Source: Nostoc sp. CHAB 5834
Lineage (GTDB): Bacteria > Cyanobacteriota > Cyanobacteriia > Cyanobacteriales > Nostocaceae
DNA length: 60,879 nt
Reading direction: 5' to 3'
NCBI GenBank assembly: GCA_020829485.1
Contig: JAIVFU010000040.1
Span: forward strand, 1-60,879
Each line of letters opens with the position of its first letter. Positions within the stretch are counted from its first letter, which is position 1. Position numbers and translations under genes: made by a program. Under the pieces are notes generated by a model that saw only the letters and a list, made by a program, of their open reading frames with translations, had not been told where the DNA came from and searched no databases. Shown piece after piece: positions 30,197-38,476 of the stretch.

Positions 30197-30784
30197 ATGG
30201 TTTTACAAACAGAAAAGCGCTACTACACCCCAGAAGAATATTTGGAATTAGAAGAGAAGGCTGAATATAAAAATGAATACAAAGATGGAGAAATTATACC
30301 CATGACAGGTGGAACAACTAACCACAACAAAATTGCACTTAATTTTTGTCGTAAATTTCCCTTGACAGTGCAAGGGCAAGATTATGAGATTTACATAGGA
30401 GATGTGAAATTATCAATACCTCGTTATCGCATTAATACTTATCCTGATGTTATGGTCATCAAAGGTAAGCCTATTTATGAGGGAACAGGTAAAACAATTA
30501 TCACTAATCCCTTATTAATTGTTGAAGTCTTATCAAATTCAACTAAAAACTATGACAAAACAGATAAGTTTAAATATTATCGTTCAATTCCTGGTTTTCA
30601 AGAATATATTATGATTGACCAGTATAGTTTTGCTGTGGAACAATTTGCAAAGCAAGCAGAAGGTCAATGGATTTTTAAGGAATATGAAGGTGAAGATGCA
30701 GTTTTAGTCTTAGATTCTATCGATTTTCAAATTGCCTTGCGTGATATTTATGAGCGAGTTGATTTTGAGTTGATTGAGGAATAA
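30197..30784 (+). CDS. Uma2 family (DUF820) putative endonuclease
   Basis: 195 residues from ATG 30197. Contains RYYTPEEYLELEEKAEYKNE, the family's opening, then IPMTGGTTNHNKI, NTYPDVMVI (acidic metal site), NPLLIVEVLSNST (Glu) and K-x-x-Y ending PGFQEYIMIDQY. It is a distant paralogue of the Uma2 protein at 4722-5423, but without the coiled-coil tail. It is divergent from fni with 153 bp between. The frame is open upstream to 29990 but that part is antisense to fni. Confidence 0.88.
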   Translation: MVLQTEKRYYTPEEYLELEEKAEYKNEYKDGEIIPMTGGTTNHNKIALNFCRKFPLTVQGQDYEIYIGDVKLSIPRYRINTYPDVMVIKGKPIYEGTGKTIITNPLLIVEVLSNSTKNYDKTDKFKYYRSIPGFQEYIMIDQYSFAVEQFAKQAEGQWIFKEYEGEDAVLVLDSIDFQIALRDIYERVDFELIEE

Positions 30785-30871
30785 AACTGCGATCGTGTGA
30801 TGCTTGCGGCGGGCTACGCCTATGCAAAAAATGGGCATCATTCACGGTAAATGATGCCTACTTGTTGCTCA

Positions 30872-31264
30872 TTACGCCGTCTGTGTAGCAGCCGCTTTTG
30901 AGTCTGCGGTGGATTTTAACCGCGTAATGGTGGCTTTGCGAATGCGATCGCTTTTGCGTACTCCGCCTATCATCTCGTATTCCCGACTGTCTTTGCCATA
31001 CTTTAATGCTACACCACTGACTAAGCGCTCTGAAGTTTCCCGAATGGTCTTTTCAAGGGTTTCTATTTGTTCCTTTGCTGAGTCAATGGCAGTTAGCATC
31101 ATATTATACTTGTCAATCTGGTTGCGGAGTTGTCCGGTTAACTGGGTTAAATTGTTTAAGCTGATCGAATCACCAAAGTCAAGAGTGGAATTAATCGATT
31201 TAAATCCGATTACTCTCTGTTCGGTTTTTTCTAGCACGGTAGAGCTTCTTTTTTGGCGTGGCAT
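30872..31264 (-). CDS. Hypothetical coiled-coil protein
   Basis: 130 residues from ATG 31264 (MPRQKRSSTVLEKTEQRVIG). A basic start is followed by predicted helices: NNLTQLTGQLRNQIDKYNMM, DSAKEQIETLEKTIRETSER, and a basic tail (KSDRIRKATITRLKS). No family recognised; it could be a phage or plasmid-type accessory protein, but that is only a guess from its charge pattern. A TTG 15 codons upstream would add another basic stretch. The AGCTCTGCT region before it contains no clear ribosome site. Confidence 0.55.
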   Translation of the reverse strand: MPRQKRSSTVLEKTEQRVIGFKSINSTLDFGDSISLNNLTQLTGQLRNQIDKYNMMLTAIDSAKEQIETLEKTIRETSERLVSGVALKYGKDSREYEMIGGVRKSDRIRKATITRLKSTADSKAAATQTA

Positions 31265-31404
31265 CAATGCAGACTTTTTACTAAACTTTCTCTTTCTAGA
31301 ATGTCTCAATGGAACGGTATAGTGGTTCAGTAAAGCTTGCAGAAAAAGGTGTTTTTTGTAATAAGATTGGATTGCTAGCTCAGTAATTACACGATAAAAA
31401 ACTT

Positions 31405-31611
31405 GTGTTCTGAACGAATAAGCTCGTATTCTGAACGAATAAGCTCGTGTTCTGAACGAATAAGCTCGTATTCTGGATGAATAAGCTCGTGTTCTGGATG
31501 AATAAGCTCGTGTTCTGGACGAATAAGCTCGTCTTCTGAACGAATAAGCTCGTGTTCTGAACGAATAAGCTCGTGTTCTGGACGAATAAGCTTGTGTTGT
31601 GGACGAACAAG
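31405..31611. repeat. 21-bp tandem repeat, about 10 copies
   Basis: Ten units of the type GTGTTCTGAACGAATAAGCT+C follow head to tail, each 21 bases, with a few substitutions (GTATTC, GGATGA, GGACGA). The frame on the minus strand translates to a VQNTSLF heptapeptide repeat, but this is a property of the repeat, with no start or ribosome site. 21 bases equals about two turns of the helix, so bound proteins would lie on one face. Confidence 0.9.
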
Positions 31612-31640
31612 AGAGACGCGATCAATCGCCGTCTCTACAA
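31611..31640. repeat. REP-like palindrome, copy 1
   Basis: Stem arms GAGACGCGAT and ATCGCCGTCTC around AATC-like loop bases, followed by TACAAG. It begins directly where the 21-bp tandem array ends. Same family as the copies at 31734, 34597, 34881 and 55709. Confidence 0.85.
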
Positions 31641-31733
31641 GGCGTTTTTGTCATCTATTATAATTTTTATCAAAAAACCCGATCCGAACCGGATTGCACA
31701 CAATCGAGAAACGTAACAAATAGACCATACATC

Positions 31734-31760
31734 TTGTAGAGACGCGATTCATCGCGTCTT
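31734..31760. repeat. REP-like palindrome, copy 2
   Basis: Arms TTGTAGAGACGCGAT and ATCGCGTCTT with a two-base centre, inverted relative to copy 1 with regard to the TTGTA tail. No coding capacity around it. Confidence 0.85.
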
Positions 31761-31896
31761 GAACTTGAACCAAGGATGTGTTGCAATCATTAATTAAATT
31801 GTTATTAGATTTTTTCACGCAATTAAACCGGATTCCTATATAAATCAACCAATATAGCCACAGCCCCTCTCTGCTTGCAGAGAAGGGCTTGTGATA

Positions 31897-32130
31897 TTAT
31901 TGATCCTCAGAACGGCGATGTTTGGGTAACAGGCTCTTTTTCTGTTTTTCTTGGAAACTGCTGGCTTGTTTCAGAACTGGAATACACTGGTTAATCATCC
32001 AGATTAAAACCTCGATTGGTGAGTCTCCTTGCTGAAGGCGGTTTTCGGCATTTACGCCAATTAATATTGTTTGCAGAATTAGTAAAAAAGCGATCGCTCT
32101 TTGACTTGCGTTTTGAGGTTTGTTTTTCAT
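31897..32130 (-). CDS. Hypothetical small protein with N-terminal membrane helix
   Basis: 77 residues from ATG 32130 (MKNKPQNASQRAIAFLLIL). A hydrophobic segment, AIAFLLILQTILIGVNA (about 12-28), could be an anchor or signal peptide; the rest is a mixed helix ending in a basic, Lys/Arg/Gln-rich tail. No homologous family recognised. It is divergent to the NACHT gene with 160 bp between them. It could be an accessory to that gene, but there is no functional evidence. Confidence 0.5.
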   Translation of the reverse strand: MKNKPQNASQRAIAFLLILQTILIGVNAENRLQQGDSPIEVLIWMINQCIPVLKQASSFQEKQKKSLLPKHRRSEDQ

Positions 32131-32290
32131 TTCGTACCACCTGAATGAGTTGTTGAATACAGCATCTCTTTGGGGTGGTGAACACAATCAAGGCGGATAA
32201 AATCTCGTTAAAATCAGGAATACATGGGTTTGGGGTGGTAGATTCAATTAGGGGTAGCCCCAAACTTTTTGGGATTTGTCTTTGACTGTC

Positions 32291-34171
32291 ATGCCAAGAA
32301 AGACTTACGGTTCTGAGGTAAAAGCACGGGTGAAGCGCCTTTTAGAGGCTTTAGTTGATTTCGCCAATTGGGAATTTGAAAATAGTAAGTTTGATATTAA
32401 GTTCAAGTGGGAAGCAGAAAACAGTACCAACCCGAAGCTGATAATCGAGACAACTCTAGTAGCTTTGGAATATCTCACAGAAAAAGATAAACATCCAGGC
32501 AAGTTAATCAAACCGCAAATTCGAGAAGCGCTGATTCTGCTAAAAGACTTTTTGGAGATTCTGGAGGACAATCGCACCCAAACTAAGGGTGTTGATATTT
32601 GGCACTTCACCCTGAAACTGTGGTCAAAGGATAAGAAAAAGAACCTGGATCAATTTGAACAGGCATGGGAAACCAGTAGACCAGAAAAATCTAAAGCTTT
32701 ACAAGCAAATTCCCAGAAATCAGATGAGTCTTACTGGCAAGAAATCTGCGGCGCTATGCTGGAAAAGCACAAGCGTCTCACCACAAATGAGTTGCTGTTT
32801 GCTGATGATGAGATGAAATTTGAGCTAAAGGAAATTCATGTACCTTTAGCATTGGTGGAACGTAACAAACCGAAGAAGTGCAGCGAGGATATTTCCACAG
32901 AACAAGGTTCGCAACTTTACGAACCGAGTTATGAAGAGAAGCAGCGGTTTGAACATCAGGCTTTTTTAGAGCAAGTTATCCGTGATGGTGTTGGTAAAAC
33001 TCAAGGATACCGCATCGCTTTAATTGGGGAACCGGGTGCGGGAAAAACTACTCAGTTGCAAACTATAGCTTTTTGGATATTAAACAAGAATCTGGGTTTA
33101 CCAATTTGGATTTCTTTGGCAGACTTGCAAGGAAAGAGTGTAGAAAATTATCTGTTGCAAGATTGGCTGAAGAATGCTTTAGAAGTGGTGCGTGTAAAAG
33201 AAGAACAGGAAAACGCTTTCGCAGATTTATTCAAGAAGAATCGTGTGTGGTTGTTGTTGGATGCAGCAGATGAAATGTCTTCACCCCAACCATTAACTGA
33301 GATTTCCCAGCAGTTGACGGGATGGGTGAAAAATGCGCGGGTTGTGCTGACTTGTCGAGTGAATGTTTGGGAAGCAAACGCCAACGCTTTAGAAAATTTT
33401 GAGACGTATCGGTTACTCAATTTTGAATATCCGCAACAAGTGCAAGAGTTTATTGGGCGTTGGTTTCACAACAAGGATGCAGACAAAGGGGAAAGATTAT
33501 GGCAGGAATTAGATAAACCTGAACGTCAGCGCATCCAAGATTTAGTTAAAAATCCTTTGCGGTTAGCGCTGTTGTCTAGCACTTGGCAAGGTTCCGATAA
33601 AGGTTTACCGGAAACTAAAGCCGGACTTTATCAGCAGTTTGTGGAAGAGGTTTACAAGTGGAAAGAAAACCGTTTCCCTACCACCGAACAGCAGCAAGAA
33701 GAATTAAACGCAGCGTTGGGACGTTTGGCAAAACGGGCAATTGATCAAGAAACGTCACGGTTTCGGCTATCACATAAGTTTGTGCGTGAGGTATTAGGTG
33801 ATGCAAAACAGCAAAATTCTTTATTTTGGTTAGCTTTAAAGTTGGGATGGCTAAATGAAGTTGGACTCGCTGCGGAATCAGCAACGAAAGAGAAAGTTTA
33901 CGCTTTCTACCATCCCACATTTGAGGAATATTTTGCAGCGTTAGCGATCGATGATTGGCACGAGTTTCTAAATCATGTTCCCGACAACCCCGCGTTAGGC
34001 ATTTATCGCATTTTTGCCCCGCAGTGGAAAGAGGTGATTTTGCTGTGGCTGGGACGTAAGGATGTGGAGAGGGAGGAGAAAAATGCTTTTTTAGATGCTT
34101 TGGTAGGGTTTGATGATAGCTGTGGTGACTTTTACGGATTTAAATCTTCCTTTGCGGCATTTACAGAGTGA
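32291..34171 (+). CDS. NACHT-domain STAND ATPase, C-terminally short
   Basis: 626 residues from ATG 32291. About 1-110 is a helical N-terminal domain (KRLLEALVDFANWEFENSKF, IREALILLKDFLEILEDN and TKGVDIWHFTLKLWSKD), a pattern I associate with cyanobacterial NACHT proteins. The NTPase follows: Walker A GEPGAGKTTQ (about residue 246), Walker B VWLLLDAADEMSS (about 324), VVLTCRVNVW and a helical winged part. Such NLR-like proteins normally continue with a repeat sensor (HEAT, LRR or pentapeptide); this one ends at DSCGDFYGFKSSFAAFTE, next to a transposase remnant, so the sensor is probably lost. Bacterial NACHT proteins often serve antiphage defence. A TTG start five codons earlier is possible. 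Confidence 0.75.
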   Translation: MPRKTYGSEVKARVKRLLEALVDFANWEFENSKFDIKFKWEAENSTNPKLIIETTLVALEYLTEKDKHPGKLIKPQIREALILLKDFLEILEDNRTQTKGVDIWHFTLKLWSKDKKKNLDQFEQAWETSRPEKSKALQANSQKSDESYWQEICGAMLEKHKRLTTNELLFADDEMKFELKEIHVPLALVERNKPKKCSEDISTEQGSQLYEPSYEEKQRFEHQAFLEQVIRDGVGKTQGYRIALIGEPGAGKTTQLQTIAFWILNKNLGLPIWISLADLQGKSVENYLLQDWLKNALEVVRVKEEQENAFADLFKKNRVWLLLDAADEMSSPQPLTEISQQLTGWVKNARVVLTCRVNVWEANANALENFETYRLLNFEYPQQVQEFIGRWFHNKDADKGERLWQELDKPERQRIQDLVKNPLRLALLSSTWQGSDKGLPETKAGLYQQFVEEVYKWKENRFPTTEQQQEELNAALGRLAKRAIDQETSRFRLSHKFVREVLGDAKQQNSLFWLALKLGWLNEVGLAAESATKEKVYAFYHPTFEEYFAALAIDDWHEFLNHVPDNPALGIYRIFAPQWKEVILLWLGRKDVEREEKNAFLDALVGFDDSCGDFYGFKSSFAAFTE

Positions 34172-34257
34172 GAATAATTCCGAGTTTTTTGGGTTGTCAA
34201 TTACATCGATGCAAAGCAATAATTGCATAAATTTTTGTATCAATCAAAGATGTAATC

Positions 34258-34887
34258 ATGAATCATTACGATCCTCAACCAGAAAACAACAAACCCAAAT
34301 ACAAAGGTAAATATCGAATTGACTCAACCCGTTTACCGGCATGGAGTTATGCTAGTAATGCTGGATATTTCGTTACTATTTGCACCGACGGGAAGAAATG
34401 CTTTTTTGGTGAGGTTGTACAGGGTGAAATGCAGCTATCACAAATTGGAGAAATTGCTCAAAAATTGTGGTACGAGATTCCTAATCATTTTTCTAATTGC
34501 CAGATAGATTCGTTTTGCGTCATGCCTAATCATATTCATGGGATTTTGATTATTAATCAAATACGAGAAGAAGGCGTGATGAATCAAACACAGTAAGAAG
34601 ACGCGATGAATCGCGTCTCTACAAGGGGGGATGATCAACGGGGTGGGGTTACTGGGTTATTTAACCCGATGTTGTCTAAAAATTCCCTTTCTAAAATTGT
34701 TAGGTGGTACAAAGGACGATGTACATTTGAAATTAATCAAATTTATGAAGGTTTTAGATGGCAAGCAAGGTTCCATGACAACATAATTCGTGATGAATTC
34801 GCCCTCGATAAAATTAGACAATATATTATCAATAACCCAATCAATTGGGAATGCGATCGCGAACAACCACCCCATTCCCCCTTGTAG
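34258..34887 (+). pseudogene. RAYT (REP-associated tyrosine transposase), one stop codon
   Basis: One continuous frame: ATG 34258 to TAA 34594-34596, then onward in the same frame to TAG 34885-34887. The first half has the Y1 HUH transposase core: YFVTICTDGKKCFFGEVV, IDSFCVMPNHIHGILII with the HxH metal site. The second half, after the stop, has the helical part with SKIVRWYKGRCTFEINQI (probable catalytic Tyr) and HDNIIRDEFALDKIRQYII. The stop falls immediately before a REP palindrome that lies inside the frame and gives DAMNRVSTR. So the gene is either dead or read through; REP-associated transposases are thought to act on such palindromes. It directly follows the short NACHT gene. Confidence 0.8.
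34597..34625. repeat. REP-like palindrome, copy 3, inside the RAYT frame
   Basis: AAGACGCGATGAATCGCGTC and then TCTACAAG. It lies immediately after the in-frame TAA and is part of the frame of the transposase gene. It encodes EDAMNRVSTR on the plus strand. Confidence 0.88.
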
Positions 34888-34990
34888 AGACGCGATGAAT
34901 CGCGTCTTGTATTTTTCCGTTTTGTAAATTTATCCAAATCCAGGAAATGCGATCGCAAAAACGATCGCCGCGAAGAATAACTTCATACAT
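34841..34990 (-). pseudogene. Remnant of a RelE/ParE-type toxin gene
   Basis: A 49-residue frame from ATG 34990 overlaps the antitoxin-like gene's stop (ATGTATGA), the classical coupled arrangement. It starts MYEVILRGDRFCDRI, whose first six residues look like the start of RelE/ParE-type toxins (MYEVIL), but then runs into HIP1 sequence and REP copy 4 (QDAIHRVSTR) and ends in antisense of the RAYT tail. The toxin appears to have been cut by the REP/RAYT insertion after about six codons. The remnant is inferred; no toxin domain survives. Confidence 0.5.
34881..34909. repeat. REP-like palindrome, copy 4
   Basis: CTTGTAGAGACGCGATGAAT followed by CGCGTCTTG. The TAG stop of the RAYT frame (34885-34887) is formed by its TTGTAGAG edge, and it runs through the toxin-remnant frame on the minus strand. 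Inverted relative to copy 3, so the two copies face each other across the second half of the transposase. Confidence 0.88.
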
Positions 34991-35261
34991 CAGAGCGAAG
35001 AGTTCTCCAGGCGGTGTATTGGGCTTTAGGCGTTACTGATGAGTGCTTAACTCGCTCTAACAATCCAGGAATTGCCAAAAGTTCTTGGGTTGCAGCTTCG
35101 CTTTCAGCATTTGCCAAATAAGCAGCAAAATCAGTCAACACCTGTAATCGCTCTGGAGATAGTTGCTGGAGTAAGTCATTAAGCTGCTGCTGTAACTCTG
35201 CGACAGAGATCAAATCTGCTGATGACCCATCATCCATCGGAGAATTATCGGTAGTATTCAT
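34983..35261 (-). CDS. Antitoxin-like small protein
   Basis: 92 residues. The acidic N-terminus is followed by LISVAELQQQLNDLLQQLSP, then ERLQVLTDFAAYLANAESEA and TQELLAIPGLLERVK, a pattern that I know from cyanobacterial antitoxin-like genes paired with RelE/PIN toxins, though I cannot name a family. Coupling to the downstream ATG (overlap of eight bases, ATGTATGA) supports the role. With its toxin apparently cut off, it may survive only as an orphan antitoxin. The start at ATG 35261 is preceded by TGAAGTAGGC, not a strong ribosome site. Confidence 0.6.
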   Translation of the reverse strand: MNTTDNSPMDDGSSADLISVAELQQQLNDLLQQLSPERLQVLTDFAAYLANAESEAATQELLAIPGLLERVKHSSVTPKAQYTAWRTLRSDV

Positions 35262-35493
35262 TGCCTACTTCATAATTTCAAGGTTTAGTTTTTATTATGC
35301 ATCAAATCTTCCAGGTGCTTTGGTTATCTTAGGGCAAACTGCGGCAGAGGCGATCGCCCCTAATAAAACAAATATCGTAAACAGAATGAGAATGCGATCG
35401 TTAATTGCCTAAGTAGCAATTACAGCAGCCAAAGGGATTAGTTTATTTACCAGCCTCATCCATCTTTAGCCAGTTAGCAAAGTTTTTCGCAGC

Positions 35494-35526
35494 AGATAAA
35501 ATTCTTTAGGAAAAAGAATTTTATCT
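35494..35526. other. Perfect 14-bp hairpin upstream of the Ca2+/H+ antiporter gene
   Basis: Arms AGATAAAATTCTTT (35494-35507) and AAAGAATTTTATCT (35513-35526) are perfectly complementary around the loop AGGAA. It lies in the 368-bp gap (35262-35629) between the divergent antitoxin-like and antiporter genes, which otherwise contains no gene. It could be an operator, an RNA structure in the leader, or a terminator; I cannot decide. Confidence 0.6.
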
Positions 35527-35629
35527 ACTGTAAGTTCTTTAGTAAGCGTTTCAGACAAGGAAATTGCTTATATTGTGCAATTATTTCAATGAATTAAACG
35601 ATAGTTATCATTATTAGAGTTATATACTT

Positions 35630-36751
35630 ATGCAAACCGCCCTCAAAAATATACAAACTAAAAACCTAATCTCAATTGGTTTGCTAGTTTTTGTTCCTAT
35701 TGCCATTGTGGCAGAAAAGTTAGAATGGGATGCATTAATAGTATTTGGACTTTCAGCAGTTGCAATTATTCCGTTAGCAGTATGGCTGAGTCAGGCGACA
35801 GAAGAAATTGCTGTGGTTTTAGGGCCTTCTATAGGAGGCTTGTTAAATGCAGTCTTCGGTAATGCAACTGAGCTAATTATTGCTCTAGTAGCTCTCAAAG
35901 CAGGCTTGGTAGATATTGTTAAAGCCAGCATTACTGGGACAATTATCAGTAATTTACTGCTGGTAATGGGGCTATCTATGTTGCTGGGAGGGTTACGGTA
36001 TAAAGAGCAGACTTTTCAGCCAATGGCAGCGCGAGTCAATGGTTCGACAATGACACTAGCAGTGACTGCAATTGTACTGCCTGCAATGGTAATCACTACA
36101 TCTAATGTAGTCGAGCAAAGTGCTATTACTAATCTGTCAATTTTTGTAGCAGTCATTTTAATTGTAGTTTATGGTTTTACGCTGTTATTCTCCTTGAAGA
36201 CTCACAGCTACCTCTACGATGTTGGGGTTGTAGAACTAGAAGGTGTTTCTGAAGAGGAGGTTGCCACAGAGCAAGATAAACATTCAAAGCCAAACTTGAG
36301 CCTTTGGGTTGGTATTTTGGTTGTAGCAACGATTGGTATAGCGTTTGTGTCTGAGATTTTTGTTGGTGCAGTTGAAGAGGCAACAAAAGGACTAGGATTG
36401 ACACCTTTGTTTACCGGAGTAATTTTATTACCACTAGTTGGAGGTGCAGCCGAATATGTAACTGCTGTCCGAGTAGCGATTAAGAACAATATGGATTTGG
36501 CAGTATCTGTAGCAATGGGATCGAGTCTACTAGTTGCTTTGTTGGTTGCGCCGCTCCTTGTGCTAGTTGGGCTGGTAATTGGACAACCAATGGATTTAAA
36601 CTTTAACTTGTTTGAGGTTGTTGCAGTGATCATTGCAGTGGTTATTGCCAACTTAATTAGTTTGGATGGTCGCTCTAACTGGTTAGAGGGGATGTTGCTG
36701 CTAGCAACCTATGCTATATTGGGTGCTGCTTTCTACTTCCATCCAGTTTGA
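35630..36751 (+). CDS. cax: Calcium/proton antiporter
   Basis: 373 residues of the CaCA superfamily, CAX branch, exporting Ca2+ in exchange for H+. About 11 transmembrane helices are visible. Both alpha repeats are intact: LLNAVFGNATELIIALVAL with TGTIISNLLLVMG, and LLPLVGGAAEYVTAVRVAIK with VAMGSSLLVALLVAPLLVL. A cytoplasmic acidic loop, GVSEEEVATEQDKHSK (about 200-216), separates the halves. ATG 35630 has no strong ribosome site. Convergent with the next gene, 13 bp apart, so the terminators may overlap. Confidence 0.92.
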   Translation: MQTALKNIQTKNLISIGLLVFVPIAIVAEKLEWDALIVFGLSAVAIIPLAVWLSQATEEIAVVLGPSIGGLLNAVFGNATELIIALVALKAGLVDIVKASITGTIISNLLLVMGLSMLLGGLRYKEQTFQPMAARVNGSTMTLAVTAIVLPAMVITTSNVVEQSAITNLSIFVAVILIVVYGFTLLFSLKTHSYLYDVGVVELEGVSEEEVATEQDKHSKPNLSLWVGILVVATIGIAFVSEIFVGAVEEATKGLGLTPLFTGVILLPLVGGAAEYVTAVRVAIKNNMDLAVSVAMGSSLLVALLVAPLLVLVGLVIGQPMDLNFNLFEVVAVIIAVVIANLISLDGRSNWLEGMLLLATYAILGAAFYFHPV

Positions 36752-36764
36752 GCGAAACCAAACT

Positions 36765-38288
36765 CTATTGACGCGTATAACGATGTTTCACCCCAATAGG
36801 GAAATATTCAAAATCACCCATTGGGGCTAATGTAACTTGTGGTGTTTGATATTCTGCGGGAACATAATTAGCAAACTCGCTATTTAGACGTAGCAGTTGT
36901 GAAAGAATAGAAGATGCGATCGCTTCTCTTCGATCTTCACTACCCTCTACCCCTGCTCCTAATTCCACAACCACAGATAAAAATCGATTCTTATCTGCAT
37001 CTTCCTTCACCTGCAACACAAATTTACCCGTCACCCATTCTTGAATTCCTGGTTGCTCTAATCCCACCGTCACATTTTCGGGATAGATATTTGCGCCAAA
37101 GTAGGAAACTGTAAAGTTAGAACGCCCAAAGACATAAACGAAAGGTAGGTGATGAATACCTCTAGGGGAGTGGGGAGTGGGGAGTGGGGAGTTTTCTAAC
37201 GCTGCAACAGGGTTAAATCCCCATTCTGCTAAAAATTGCAGCATGGCATCATAACTAATTATTCCGCCAGTATCTAAGATGTCATAACGCACTAAGGGAA
37301 TACCGTTATCTCCTGAAAACAGCAATCCGCCATCTTCAACTTCAAAAAAGCGACTGCAAGGATCATACTGTACTAATGTGGGTAAACGCGATTCTCCAAA
37401 TAAAGCTCTAGCGACATCGGGATTTTCTGCCAAAAAACGGCGAATGCAGATACTTAAGGGTGTTTCATTACCCAAAACTCCGGCATCCGCAGTGCCGTAA
37501 AGTGATGCAAAATCATAACAAGGATTTTGTGAACCAACTCTTTCACCAACTAAACTCCGCCATTCTTCACTAAATACTTCTCCCGCCATAACTAATTTAA
37601 TTTGATATTGCTGCCACTCCACACCAGAAGCGATACCAGTATCAATGACATCTTTTAAAAATGGCGGGTATCCCAATAACACCACTTGTTCAAATGCTGA
37701 ACCTAATTCTTGGACAACTCGCAAGATTTCTTCTTTGTTGTTACCAGGGGTAATTACAGTGATGGGATAACCTTTGCTAGCAAGATAACGACAGCAATTG
37801 CTGGTGAACATTCCACCTACCCAAGTGCCTAAAGTGAAACAAATCACTGCTAGGGTACGTCTGGTATCTGTATAGAAACTATCGTGAAAAATCTGTTCAA
37901 AGCGTGTGGCGATTTGGAGTTCATCTGTGAAAAAACGAGGCCAAAATGTCGGTTTACCACTGGAACCGGAAGACGCAGCTATCATGTCGCACCCTTGGAG
38001 TTGCCCGTTGCGGCACAAGTCAGCCAAAGGATAGCGCAGTATATAATTTTGTTTAGCGATCGCTGGTAGTTTTTGAAACTCCTCTAAGGTTTGAATAGTC
38101 GCGGGATTAATTTCCCTTTCTGCTAAAAAAGCCTTGTAGGCGGGTACATTAGCCGCTACATCGTGAAATAAACTCAAAGCTGCCGAAGTTTGAGTGTTAA
38201 GATGCCGTTGCAGTATCGTTTCTAGGGGGGTAGACAAAAAATCTTCAAATGCTTTAATTACTTGCTGCTGTCTTGATTTCTGGTTCAT
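36765..38288 (-). CDS. Phenylacetate-CoA ligase family adenylate-forming enzyme
   Basis: 507 residues of the ANL superfamily, close to phenylacetate-CoA ligase and coenzyme-F390-synthetase-like proteins. AMP-binding motifs visible: AASSGSSGKPTFW (P-loop), FASLYGTADAGVLGNETPL, and GLLFSGDNGIPLVRYDILDTG. The carboxylate substrate is unknown. The segment [16 protein letters not shown], just before FVYVFGRSNFT, is coded by an STRR heptamer tract (37165-37192) inserted within the gene, just before the hinge. The enzyme therefore probably tolerates a loop there. Confidence 0.8.
   Translation of the reverse strand: MNQKSRQQQVIKAFEDFLSTPLETILQRHLNTQTSAALSLFHDVAANVPAYKAFLAEREINPATIQTLEEFQKLPAIAKQNYILRYPLADLCRNGQLQGCDMIAASSGSSGKPTFWPRFFTDELQIATRFEQIFHDSFYTDTRRTLAVICFTLGTWVGGMFTSNCCRYLASKGYPITVITPGNNKEEILRVVQELGSAFEQVVLLGYPPFLKDVIDTGIASGVEWQQYQIKLVMAGEVFSEEWRSLVGERVGSQNPCYDFASLYGTADAGVLGNETPLSICIRRFLAENPDVARALFGESRLPTLVQYDPCSRFFEVEDGGLLFSGDNGIPLVRYDILDTGGIISYDAMLQFLAEWGFNPVAALENSPLPTPHSPRGIHHLPFVYVFGRSNFTVSYFGANIYPENVTVGLEQPGIQEWVTGKFVLQVKEDADKNRFLSVVVELGAGVEGSEDRREAIASSILSQLLRLNSEFANYVPAEYQTPQVTLAPMGDFEYFPIGVKHRYTRQ
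37165..37192. repeat. STRR heptamer tract inside the ligase gene
   Basis: Four copies of GGGGAGT, in frame (SPLPTPHSP on the minus strand). Same motif and reading phase as in anmK. Confidence 0.88.
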
Positions 38289-38476
38289 GACGCTTGTTGT
38301 TTATCCTGAAGTAGAACCAACACCGTTAAAATAATTCGTAATTCGTAATGACGCTCGTTCGCGGAGCGTGTCGCAGACAAGACTCGCTAACGTAATTCGT
38401 AATTCGTAGGATATCCGAAAATGAGGATATGCGCGTTGTAGTCATTCAATAAAACCTTCATTTATCCTTGGGCACC

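Noticed and set aside
31380..31625. Frame with VQNTSLF heptapeptide repeat
   Set aside because: Consequence of the 21-bp tandem array; no start signals or flanking coding sequence.
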